Assembly: GCA_009377735.1 (NCBI GenBank)
Contig: WHTL01000225.1
Location: 1 to 6,465 of the forward strand
Source: Acidimicrobiia bacterium
Lineage (GTDB): Bacteria; Actinomycetota; Acidimicrobiia; Spongiisociales; ZC4RG35
Reading direction: 5' to 3'
DNA length: 6,465 nucleotides
The position numbers and the translations under genes were made by a program. The notes under the pieces are model-generated. The model was not told the origin of the DNA, ran no database searches, and saw only the letters and a program-made list of their open reading frames with translations. Positions within the stretch are counted from its first letter, which is position 1; each line of letters opens with the position of its first letter. Positions 1 through 5,898 of the stretch are shown here, one piece after another.

Positions 1-678
1 ATTCAGACGAGGGCGCTCGGCGTCGACCTCGATCGTCTCCACCAGCGGACCGGGTTCACTTCGCATAACCGAGACACGATCGGCAAGGATGACCGCTTCC
101 TCGACATCGTGGGTGACCAACAGAGTCGTACGGGGATCTCCCTCGAACACCGACTCGAGTCGTTTGTGCATCTCCCGTCGCGACATGGCGTCCAGATGGG
201 CGAATGGCTCATCCATTAGCAAGACGTCCGCATCGTGCGCCAGGGCCCGCCCCAGACCGACTCGCGACTGTTGGCCCCCTGACAAGGTGTTGGGAAGACG
301 ATCCTTCATGCCTCCGAGACCGACATGGCTCAGGTAGAAATCCTTCAGGAGTTGGAACCGCCCTCGTGGCATCTCGGTGAACTCTGTGCCGATTCCCACA
401 TTGCGCTCGGCCGTCCACCAGGGCAACAATCTGGGCTCCTGGAAGACCATCGATGTTCGGTGTCGATATCGAGGGGTACCGATGAATCGGATGATTCCGG
501 CACTGGGTTGTTCCAATCCACCGATGAGTCTGAGCAACGTGCTCTTTCCGCATCCGCTGATACCGACGACCGCATGCACTGAACCACTCTCGACGTCGAG
601 ATCGAGGTCGCTAAGAACCAAGTGGCTGGCATTCTTGGCAAGATACCCGAACTCAAGACCCCTGACCTCTACCTTCAC
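1..678 (-). CDS. NitT/TauT-type ABC importer ATPase (SsuB/TauB-like), C-terminus cut off by window edge
   Basis: This is the ATP-hydrolysing subunit of an ABC importer, acting on the cytoplasmic face of the membrane. The 226 visible residues hold the whole nucleotide-binding domain: Walker A GISGCGKST at 39-47, Q-loop Gln80 followed by RLLPW (typical of the NitT/TauT class), signature LSGGQ at 132-136, Walker B DVLLMDEP at 151-158, D-loop HLD at 161-163 and switch His190. All key residues are intact. The reading frame is open to base 1, so perhaps 20-40 C-terminal residues are missing. I chose the GTG at 678-676 because GAGGAA lies six bases upstream (690-685). A TTG at 699 is possible; an in-frame stop lies further upstream and no in-frame ATG intervenes. 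The gene is divergent from the binding-protein gene at 808. Its permease partners are not in the window, and its substrate is unknown. Confidence 0.93.
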   Translation of the reverse strand, partial: MKVEVRGLEFGYLAKNASHLVLSDLDLDVESGSVHAVVGISGCGKSTLLRLIGGLEQPSAGIIRFIGTPRYRHRTSMVFQEPRLLPWWTAERNVGIGTEFTEMPRGRFQLLKDFYLSHVGLGGMKDRLPNTLSGGQQSRVGLGRALAHDADVLLMDEPFAHLDAMSRREMHKRLESVFEGDPRTTLLVTHDVEEAVILADRVSVMRSEPGPLVETIEVDAERPRLN

Positions 679-807
679 GGCAGGTTCCTCGTCGTCCAAG
701 TCCCTTTCATCCGCCCATGTTCCGAGTCCATCTGCACTGGATTTAGTCTATATGATGTCAGATGCTTAATGTCTGACCTCATTCGACGATTCGGAAGGGA
801 AACGAGA
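679..807. promoter_or_regulatory. Divergent intergenic region, likely bidirectional promoter/operator
   Basis: These 129 bases separate the minus-strand ATPase from the plus-strand binding-protein gene, so promoters for both should lie here. It holds an AT-rich patch near 741-756 and a perfect 6-base inverted repeat, GTCAGA (757-762) and TCTGAC (772-777), 15 bases centre to centre. The segment TCAGATGCTTAAT (758-770) closely matches one upstream of the second binding-protein gene. No convincing -35/-10 pair can be named by eye on either strand. That the region is regulatory is inferred from gene orientation and the repeats. Confidence 0.55.
756..777. promoter_or_regulatory. Candidate operator: inverted repeat overlapping the shared TCARATGCTTRAT element, copy 1
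   Basis: GTCAGA and TCTGAC are exact reverse complements with a 9-base spacer. Overlapping them, TCAGATGCTTAAT differs at only two of 13 positions from TCAAATGCTTGAT at 2018-2030, upstream of the paralogous gene. The site ends about 30-37 bases before the ATG at 808, a plausible place for repressor or activator binding. The identity of the regulator is unknown. Chance occurrence of one short motif is possible, but its recurrence upstream of both paralogs raises the odds that it works. Confidence 0.4.
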
Positions 808-1917
808 ATGAGAGACCCCGTTAGGGCGGCACGTATCGCATTACTGGTGGGCCTCATGGTGGCCCTGGGCGCGTGTGGAGATGGTGACCCCGGAACCGAG
901 AGCGACGGAACTGCTGAATCCACCTCCCAAGTGGTCACCGAATCCACAGTCGAGGCGAGTGGTGAGCCGTCGGTGATTCGTTTCTCCTTCGCACCGGATC
1001 CGGTGTGGGATTACCTGATCGACACCGGTGAATTGGCCAGGTGGGAGGAGGAGAACAACATCAAGATGGAAACGAGTTCCACTTGGGATGAGTTCACGTA
1101 CTTTGCCGGTGGTCACGGCGACATCGTCTCCATTGGTACCCAGGAGCTCCCCGTACTCGAGAAGGAGACCTCGATCGAGACGGTCAGCTTCGGCAAGTAC
1201 AACTTCCAACGCTCCCCGATGATGACCCGTGCCGACACCGGATACCAGACCCTTACCGACATCCCGCCCGGTTCCACCATCTGTGTGCCGAGCCCGGTGC
1301 AGAGCACGACATTCTGGACGGTCGCCATGAACGAGTTGCATGGAATCGACTATCGGGTGGGGGGTGGTGACTACGAGCTGATAGTCAACGACCATTTCGT
1401 CAACCCCCAGAACCTCCTCAACGGGGATTGCGAGGCCACACAGGTCATCCCCGAGGCGGCTGCCCCCTATCTACGTTCCGGTGAGATCGTCGTGATGTAT
1501 GACGGGTTGATGCCATTCCAGATGGTGAGCGACTTCGAGGGCATCGAGAGCGACGACCCCCATGTCATGGCGAATCTGTTCACCTCGACCGAGGAGTATT
1601 TCGACTCCCACCCACGAGAGATCAAGGCATTCTTGGAGCTGTGGCAGCGGGGTGTCGATCTCTGGGCCGAGAACAAGGCTGAGATCATTGCTACCTACCC
1701 TCAACATTTCTCGGTTGAGAATGAGGAGGACGTCGAATTCATCCAGTCCTTCATGGAGGGTGACAGCGATTGGTTCGTCGATAGCGTCTATCTCGACGAG
1801 CAATGGATCGAGGACGAGCTGGCGATCCTCGAATTCATGGTCGACCTGCATCCCGACAATCCCAACAAGCTCCCAGAAGACTTCCCGGTGCCCCGATTCG
1901 AAGTGGTGGAACCCTGA
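808..1917 (+). CDS. NitT/TauT-family ABC substrate-binding lipoprotein, paralog 1
   Basis: This is a ligand receptor anchored outside the cytoplasmic membrane that delivers substrate to an ABC importer. It has 369 residues. The N-terminus is a lipoprotein signal: basic start (RDPVRAAR), hydrophobic core and lipobox LGAC with the lipid cysteine at 23. A short Thr/Ser/Glu linker follows to residue 50, then a compact ligand-binding domain of about 319 residues beginning SGEPSVIRF. The segment PPGSTICVPSP (153-163) resembles the conserved loop of SsuA/TauA-type proteins that lies near the ligand. Cys159 and Cys208 could form a disulfide. I chose the ATG at 808 because GGAAGGGA lies just upstream and it gives a clean signal peptide; an in-frame ATG at 769 has no such site. 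The core is about 90% identical to the protein at 2080-3291. The family is clear, but the ligand is not. It could serve the divergent ATPase, the downstream permeases, or both. Confidence 0.9.
   Translation: MRDPVRAARIALLVGLMVALGACGDGDPGTESDGTAESTSQVVTESTVEASGEPSVIRFSFAPDPVWDYLIDTGELARWEEENNIKMETSSTWDEFTYFAGGHGDIVSIGTQELPVLEKETSIETVSFGKYNFQRSPMMTRADTGYQTLTDIPPGSTICVPSPVQSTTFWTVAMNELHGIDYRVGGGDYELIVNDHFVNPQNLLNGDCEATQVIPEAAAPYLRSGEIVVMYDGLMPFQMVSDFEGIESDDPHVMANLFTSTEEYFDSHPREIKAFLELWQRGVDLWAENKAEIIATYPQHFSVENEEDVEFIQSFMEGDSDWFVDSVYLDEQWIEDELAILEFMVDLHPDNPNKLPEDFPVPRFEVVEP
955..1914 (+). repeat. Tandem gene duplication, copy 1 (partner 2329-3288)
   Basis: From the codon before SGEPSV to the last sense codon this segment aligns without gaps to 2329-3288. 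By hand I count 31 amino-acid differences over 319 positions. Many third codon positions differ, so the duplication is not recent, but several stretches of 30-44 bases are identical. Upstream of this point the two genes have no evident similarity in linker or leader. Confidence 0.9.
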
Positions 1918-2014
1918 TGTTTCACAGTCTCTAGCAACGGTTCCGGATAACCCATCGCCTCCCGACGCACCACGCACAACCAAAGAGAAGAGAATCCAAA
2001 TTTTCTCCGCATCT

Positions 2015-2036
2015 TATCAAATGCTTGATATATAGT
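2015..2036. promoter_or_regulatory. Candidate operator/promoter: TATCAA-ATGC-TTGATA palindrome, shared element copy 2
   Basis: TATCAA (2015-2020) and TTGATA (2025-2030) are exact reverse complements around ATGC, giving a 16-base near-palindrome typical in size of a dimeric repressor site. It contains TCAAATGCTTGAT, matched at 11 of 13 positions by 758-770 before the first paralog. TATATA at 2029-2034 preceded by TGA could be an extended -10 box, and TATAGT at 2031-2036 is an alternative, so a bound regulator would sit over the promoter. The site ends 49 bases before the start codon. The promoter reading is tentative. Confidence 0.42.
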
Positions 2037-2068
2037 CCGAGGACGTCTTTATGGGCGTTCACGCAATC

Positions 2069-2073
2069 GGAGG
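2069..2073 (+). promoter_or_regulatory. Ribosome-binding site GGAGG deciding a TTG start
   Basis: A textbook GGAGG sits six bases before TTG at 2080-2082. No ATG or GTG in this frame lies close by with a comparable site, and starting at this TTG gives an intact lipoprotein signal (MRKQGT, hydrophobic core, lipobox cysteine at 23). Confidence 0.75.
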
Positions 2074-2079
2074 TCGAAA

Positions 2080-3291
2080 TTGAGGAAACAAGGCACAATC
2101 ACCTGGGTCTCATGGTTGGTGATGTTGACCATGGTCCTTGTCGCCTGTGGTGGAGGAGACGACGGCAGCAGTAGCACCGGACCCGACGAGACGACGGCAG
2201 CCACCAGCGCTGACGTGGAAAGCACCACCGGCGAAGAGACGACTGCCGAGAGCAGCGCCGAAACCATGGCGAGCGATGATACCACTGCCGAGACCAGCGC
2301 CGAGACCAGCGCCGAGACGACGGCCAGCGCCAGTGGTGAGCCTTCGGTGATCCGCTTCTCCTTCGCCCCCGACCCGGTGTGGGACTATCTGATCGATACC
2401 GGCGAACTCGCCAAGTGGGAGGAGGAGAACAACATCACGATGGAGACAAGTGCCACCTGGGATGAGTTCACCTACTTCGCAGGCGGTCACGGAGATATTG
2501 TCTCGATTGGGACCCAGGAGCTCCCCGTCCTCGAGGGGGAGACCTCGATCGAGACGGTCAGCTTCGGCAAGTACAACTTCCAGCGCTCACCGATGATGAC
2601 ACGGGCCGACACCGGCTATGAGACACTGGAGGACGTGCCACCAGGTTCCACGATCTGTGTCAGCAGCCCGGTGTCAAACACCACTTTCTGGACGGTCGCC
2701 ATGAACGAGTTGCACGGGATCGACTATCGAGTGGGCGGTGGGGACTACGAACTAATCGTCAACGACCATTTCGTCAACCCCCAGAACCTTCTCAACGGGG
2801 ACTGTGAGGCGGCGGTGGTCATCCCCGAGGCGGCTGCCCCGTACCTGCGGTCGGGCGAGATTGTCATCATGTATGACGGGTTGATGCCATTCCAGATGGT
2901 GAGCCAGTTCGAGGGCATCGACAGCGATGAACAACACGACATGTCGAATCTGTTCACGTCGACAGAGGAGTACTTCGACTCCCATCCACGAGAGATCAAG
3001 GCATTCCTGGCGCTGTGGCAGCGTGGCCTGGACCTCTGGGCCGAGAACAAAGCCGAGATCATCGCCACCTATCCGCAGCACTTCTCGGTGGAGGCCGAGG
3101 AGGATATCGAGTTCATCCAGTCCTTTATGGAGGGTGACAGCGACTGGTTCGTCGAGAGCGTCTATCTCGACGAGCAGTGGATCGAGGATGAGCTGAAGAT
3201 CCTGGACCTCATGGTGGATCTGCACCCCGACAACCCCAACAAGCTCCCCGAGGACTACTCGGTGCCACGCTTCGAGGCGGTCGCACCTTAG
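2080..3291 (+). CDS. NitT/TauT-family ABC substrate-binding lipoprotein, paralog 2 (operon leader)
   Basis: This 403-residue receptor starts at TTG and is the likely first gene of the transporter operon, with the permease only 36 bases downstream. Its signal peptide is MRKQ, a hydrophobic stretch at 7-21, and lipobox LVAC with the lipid cysteine at 23. A 61-residue Thr/Ser/Glu/Ala/Asp linker follows, including three near-identical four-residue units (AETS, AETS, AETT). The binding domain runs from SGEPSV at 85 to the end and matches paralog 1 at about 90% of positions without gaps. Differences cluster at 195-200 (SSPVSN against PSPVQS), in the residues after GDCEA, and around 277-290. Cys193 and Cys242 are kept. 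The linker is twice as long as in paralog 1 and unrelated in detail. The ligand is unknown; the cognate permeases and ATPase are very likely the genes that follow. Confidence 0.92.
   Translation: MRKQGTITWVSWLVMLTMVLVACGGGDDGSSSTGPDETTAATSADVESTTGEETTAESSAETMASDDTTAETSAETSAETTASASGEPSVIRFSFAPDPVWDYLIDTGELAKWEEENNITMETSATWDEFTYFAGGHGDIVSIGTQELPVLEGETSIETVSFGKYNFQRSPMMTRADTGYETLEDVPPGSTICVSSPVSNTTFWTVAMNELHGIDYRVGGGDYELIVNDHFVNPQNLLNGDCEAAVVIPEAAAPYLRSGEIVIMYDGLMPFQMVSQFEGIDSDEQHDMSNLFTSTEEYFDSHPREIKAFLALWQRGLDLWAENKAEIIATYPQHFSVEAEEDIEFIQSFMEGDSDWFVESVYLDEQWIEDELKILDLMVDLHPDNPNKLPEDYSVPRFEAVAP
2287..2322 (+). repeat. 12-base tandem repeat in the linker coding region
   Basis: GCCGAGACCAGC occurs twice back to back (2287-2298, 2299-2310), followed by a third unit with changed ends (2311-2322). 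It encodes AETS-AETS-AETT in the lipoprotein linker. In-frame units of this kind change spacer length by slippage without breaking the gene. Paralog 1 lacks it. Confidence 0.8.
2329..3288 (+). repeat. Tandem gene duplication, copy 2 (partner 955-1914)
   Basis: This is the direct-orientation partner of the segment inside the first binding-protein gene. The reading frame is conserved with no insertions or deletions over the whole length, and both copies appear to be under selection because most nucleotide differences are silent. Confidence 0.9.
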
Positions 3292-3327
3292 TGCCTCGCC
3301 AGCCGAGACAGGGAGAGTGAAACGAGC

Positions 3328-4170
3328 TTGGAGACGACGCTAGAGAAGCCACCCGCGGAGACCGTACGGTCTGCTGAGGAGGAGCGGCTCCGCGCCAAGC
3401 AACGTAAGGAAAGGCGACGCCAGTGGTTCTGGCGTCTCGCCGGATATGTCGTCTTTCTTGGTCTCTGGGAACTCGCCTCCGGATGGGTGATGGAGGAGGA
3501 TCTCCTTCCAGGACCGATCCGGATCATCGAAACGTTCCCAGAGATCTACCAATCGGGGCGGTTTCTCCTTAGCTTCGGGGCAACCCTCACTCGGCTCGGG
3601 GTCGGGTTTGGGCTCGCATTCGTCGTCGGCACCCTCATCGGGCTGGCCGTCCAGATCAAGTGGTTCGACCGGTTCTTCAAGGACGGGGTGACCATCGGAC
3701 TCACGGCTCCCGGGTTGATCTGGGCGCTTATCGGTCTGGTCATCTGGGGGTTCGAACCACAGGGCTGGATCTTCGCCATATTCATGGTGACCTTTGCCAT
3801 CGTGGCCGTGAATGTCTCCGAAGGCATCAGGGCGCTCCCCAAGGACCTCATCGACATGTCAAAGGCTTTTGGGGTACCCAGCCTGCGACGTCAACGGCAA
3901 ATCGTCATACCCCACCTCGCCCCTTATCTCTTCACGGCGATCCGCTTCGGGTTCTCGATAGGGTGGAAGGTAACGGTGCTGACAGAGGTCTTCTCCTCAA
4001 ACAAGGGGATCGGGTTCGAGATGCGGGTTTCCAGCCAGTTGTTCCGACTCGACGAGTTCTTCACATGGGTGCTGGCCTTCTTCATCTTTGCCCTTTTCCT
4101 TGAGAAGGTCGTCCTCCAGTCATTCGAGCGCAGGTTCTTCCGCTGGAGACAGGAAGTGAGCTCAACATGA
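3328..4170 (+). CDS. ABC importer permease, NitT/TauT class (SsuC/TauC-like), first of two
   Basis: This is one half of the membrane channel of the importer. It has 280 residues, a usual length for the class. A charged N-terminal stretch (about 11-32, rich in Glu, Lys and Arg) is probably cytoplasmic. Membrane segments follow near 36-53, 88-108, 122-140, 147-162, 200-217 and 245-264. The EAA loop that docks on the ATPase is at about 165-200: EGIRALPKDLIDMSKAFGVP, then a basic run and IPHLAPYLF. The start is TTG at 3328, with GGGAGAG ten bases upstream (3311-3317); no better in-frame start is nearby. The gene lies 36 bases after the binding protein and 25 before the second permease, consistent with one transcript. 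Family assignment is secure, substrate unknown. Confidence 0.93.
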   Translation: METTLEKPPAETVRSAEEERLRAKQRKERRRQWFWRLAGYVVFLGLWELASGWVMEEDLLPGPIRIIETFPEIYQSGRFLLSFGATLTRLGVGFGLAFVVGTLIGLAVQIKWFDRFFKDGVTIGLTAPGLIWALIGLVIWGFEPQGWIFAIFMVTFAIVAVNVSEGIRALPKDLIDMSKAFGVPSLRRQRQIVIPHLAPYLFTAIRFGFSIGWKVTVLTEVFSSNKGIGFEMRVSSQLFRLDEFFTWVLAFFIFALFLEKVVLQSFERRFFRWRQEVSST

Positions 4171-4199
4171 CGTCCTCGAAACACAAGGAAATCGGATGA
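4167..4199 (+). other. Ten-codon reading frame bridging the two permease genes
   Basis: An ATG at 4167 overlaps the stop of the first permease (ATGA), and its frame ends in a TGA at 4197-4199 that overlaps the ATG of the second permease (ATGA). A terminating ribosome could in principle be passed along. The encoded ten residues (MTSSKHKEIG) look meaningless. The ATG lacks its own strong site, so this may be chance. Confidence 0.2.
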
Positions 4200-5134
4200 C
4201 GGCAGTGACTCCCCCTATTGAAAACGGGCGTGATCCATTCGGTTTCGTGACATCGACCTGGTTCCCCAGAATGCTGTTTCCCGTGGTCGTGCTCGCGGTG
4301 TGGACGGTGGTCTATTTCGTACTCGACTCGCTCGTCTTCCCATCGCCGCTACAGGTGCTCTCGTTCATGTGGGATGAGATCACTCTCAATACCCTGCAAC
4401 GCACCAACCTATATGCCACGTTCGGGATATCCCTGGCGAGACTCTTTGTCGGGTTCGCCATCTCCATGGTGATTGGCACCACTATCGGCCTTTCTATGGG
4501 CCTCTCGAAGTCAGTTGACGCCTTCTTCCACGACTGGATCATGGCGATTCTTGCGATGCCGGCCCTCGTCTGGGCACTGTTTGCTGGTCTCGTCTTCGGG
4601 TTCGGCCATACAGGGCCGGTGCTGGTGACCGTCCTCGCCGGGATCCCATTCGTGATCGTCAACGTCCGGGAAGGCGTGCGAAACACCCCCCGCGAGCTGT
4701 TCGATATGGCACGCTCATTCAACGTCCCCCAGAACCGAACGACACGTCACCTTCTGATGCCGTCTCTCATGCCGTTCTTCTTTGCGGCCATGAGATATGG
4801 GTTCTCCATAGGATGGAAGGGACTCGTGCTGGCGGAGGTCTTCGCCTCCGACCAAGGTGCCGGATGGACTATCAAATTCTGGTACGACGCCCACCGTGCT
4901 CACGGAGTGATCGCCTACGCACTGTTCTTCATCGTGTTCGCCCTCTTCCTGGAGAAGTTCGTCTTTGATCGCATCTACGAGAAGGCCTTCCGATGGCGAC
5001 CCCAGGTTGGCGGCATGGACCTGCCGGAGCAGGAGGCCATCACAGACACTGACAGGTCTGACGTCGATAGCGACGCCAACCAAACCCTCGACACTGAAAT
5101 CGACGCAGACAAGGAACGAGAACCTTATGGCTGA
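4196..5134 (+). CDS. ABC importer permease, NitT/TauT class, second of two
   Basis: This is the other half of the importer channel, 312 residues starting at ATG with AAGGAAA just upstream. Likely membrane segments are near 26-44, 82-102, 115-135, 140-156, 192-210 and 238-256. The EAA loop is at 159-194: EGVRNTPRELFDMARSFNVP, then RTTRHLLMPSLMPFF. It shares the SIGWK...L.EVF segment and the ALFLEK...V ending with the first permease but is clearly diverged, so a heterodimeric channel is likely. Unlike its partner it carries a C-terminal tail of about 36 residues (276-312) rich in Asp and Glu, probably cytoplasmic and disordered. Its last 8 bases overlap the ATPase start, a sign of translational coupling and fixed subunit ratios. 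Confidence 0.93.
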   Translation: MTAVTPPIENGRDPFGFVTSTWFPRMLFPVVVLAVWTVVYFVLDSLVFPSPLQVLSFMWDEITLNTLQRTNLYATFGISLARLFVGFAISMVIGTTIGLSMGLSKSVDAFFHDWIMAILAMPALVWALFAGLVFGFGHTGPVLVTVLAGIPFVIVNVREGVRNTPRELFDMARSFNVPQNRTTRHLLMPSLMPFFFAAMRYGFSIGWKGLVLAEVFASDQGAGWTIKFWYDAHRAHGVIAYALFFIVFALFLEKFVFDRIYEKAFRWRPQVGGMDLPEQEAITDTDRSDVDSDANQTLDTEIDADKEREPYG

Positions 5135-5870
5135 AATCAAGATCACCAATCTCCGTAAGGAGTTCGGCGTCGGTGAGGACCGCGTCGTCGCCCTGGACGA
5201 TGTCAACCTCGAGATCGGTGGGCACGTGTTCGTTTCGATCGTCGGTCCGTCGGGCTGTGGCAAGTCGACCCTACTCAACATCCTCAGCGGGATCGAGACC
5301 CCCAGCTCGGGCACTGTCGAGATCACCCAGGACCAAAAGGACGCCCATCCGGGGTACGTGTTTCAATCCTCGCGCCTCCTGCCTTGGCGGTCGGTCATGG
5401 ATAATCTGCTCTTCGTGCAAGCCGACCCCTCCTCCAAGGAGACGAAAGAGCGGTGTCAGCGGTATCTCGATATGGTCCACCTCGGAGAGAAGGGCGACAA
5501 ATACCCCGACGAGCTCTCCGGTGGCATGCAGCAAAGAGTGGGTATCGCTCGCGCCTTCTCGATAGAACCCGATGTTCTCTTCATGGACGAGCCCTTTAGC
5601 CATCTCGACGCCATCACCGCCCGTTCCCTTCGGCGTGAACTCCATGCCATGTGGCAGGAGACCAAGAAGGCGGTGCTGTTCGTCACCCATGATGTCGGGG
5701 AAGCAGTCGAACTCTCCAACCGCATCATCGTGTTTGCCAAAGGTGGCCACCTAGTTGATGACATCGATGTAGACCTGCCCTTCCCCAGGGATTCTTCCGA
5801 CGATGCAGTGGCGGTAGCTAAGGCCGGGGTCCTGAGAAAGTTCGAGGAACTCGATCTCCTCGCCACCTAG
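5127..5870 (+). CDS. NitT/TauT-type ABC importer ATPase (SsuB/TauB-like)
   Basis: This is the complete 247-residue ATPase that powers the importer from the cytoplasm. Motifs in order: Walker A GPSGCGKST at 40-48, Q-loop Gln80 followed by SSRLLPW, signature LSGGMQQR at 130-137, Walker B VLFMDEP at 150-156, D-loop SHLD at 158-161 and switch His188. All catalytic residues are present. I took the ATG at 5127 because MAEIKITNLRKEF is the normal family beginning; the frame is open further upstream, but that part is the second permease read out of frame. AAGGA lies at 5111-5115. It is related to the ATPase at 1-678 but clearly distinct (for example LSGGM against LSGGQ). Being coupled to the permease, it is very likely that channel's motor. 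Confidence 0.95.
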   Translation: MAEIKITNLRKEFGVGEDRVVALDDVNLEIGGHVFVSIVGPSGCGKSTLLNILSGIETPSSGTVEITQDQKDAHPGYVFQSSRLLPWRSVMDNLLFVQADPSSKETKERCQRYLDMVHLGEKGDKYPDELSGGMQQRVGIARAFSIEPDVLFMDEPFSHLDAITARSLRRELHAMWQETKKAVLFVTHDVGEAVELSNRIIVFAKGGHLVDDIDVDLPFPRDSSDDAVAVAKAGVLRKFEELDLLAT

Positions 5871-5898
5871 TGCTCTCGACCTCGAAAGGGACCAAGCC

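Larger units (their letters stand above)
1918..2079. promoter_or_regulatory. Intergenic region between the two binding-protein genes
   Basis: These 162 bases hold no gene that I can support. The last part carries the palindrome at 2015-2030 and the ribosome-binding site of the next gene. No strong intrinsic terminator is visible after the stop at 1917: GGTT/AACC around 1938-1952 and GAGAA/TTCTC (1985-1989 and 2003-2007) are short, weak stems. Read-through from the first gene into the operon is therefore possible alongside initiation at a local promoter. Confidence 0.4.

Noticed and set aside
209..656. Open minus-strand frames (209-553 and 345-656) over the left end
   Set aside because: They are out-of-frame readings of the minus-strand ATPase, which in its own frame shows every ABC motif; they contain no recognisable domain.
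622..807. N-terminal extension of the first receptor gene up to 622 or 769
   Set aside because: It would overlap the divergent ATPase, lacks a ribosome-binding site, and would bury the lipoprotein signal behind extra residues.
841..1395. Long minus-strand open frames opposite the first receptor gene, with similar ones at 1471-1983, 2110-2490 and 2752-3225
   Set aside because: They mirror the codon pattern of the receptors on the other strand, recur in both paralogs only because the DNA is duplicated, and lack convincing starts.
1985..2007. Possible terminator after the first receptor gene (GAGAA/TTCTC stem)
   Set aside because: The stem is five base pairs with a 13-base loop, is AT-rich, and no U-run follows it, so it is too weak to call.
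3321..5120. Recurring AACGAG just before the starts at 808, 3328 and 5127
   Set aside because: The hexamer lies at different distances from the start codons and overlaps ordinary purine-rich ribosome-binding regions; chance is an adequate explanation.
4965..5126. N-terminal extension of the downstream ATPase
   Set aside because: This is the second permease's coding region read in another frame; the ATPase family begins at MAEIKITNL.
5840..5870. CGAGGA/TCCTCG inverted repeat near the end of the ATPase gene
   Set aside because: It lies inside the coding region, no U-run follows, and the next gene starts within 30 bases, so a terminator is unlikely.
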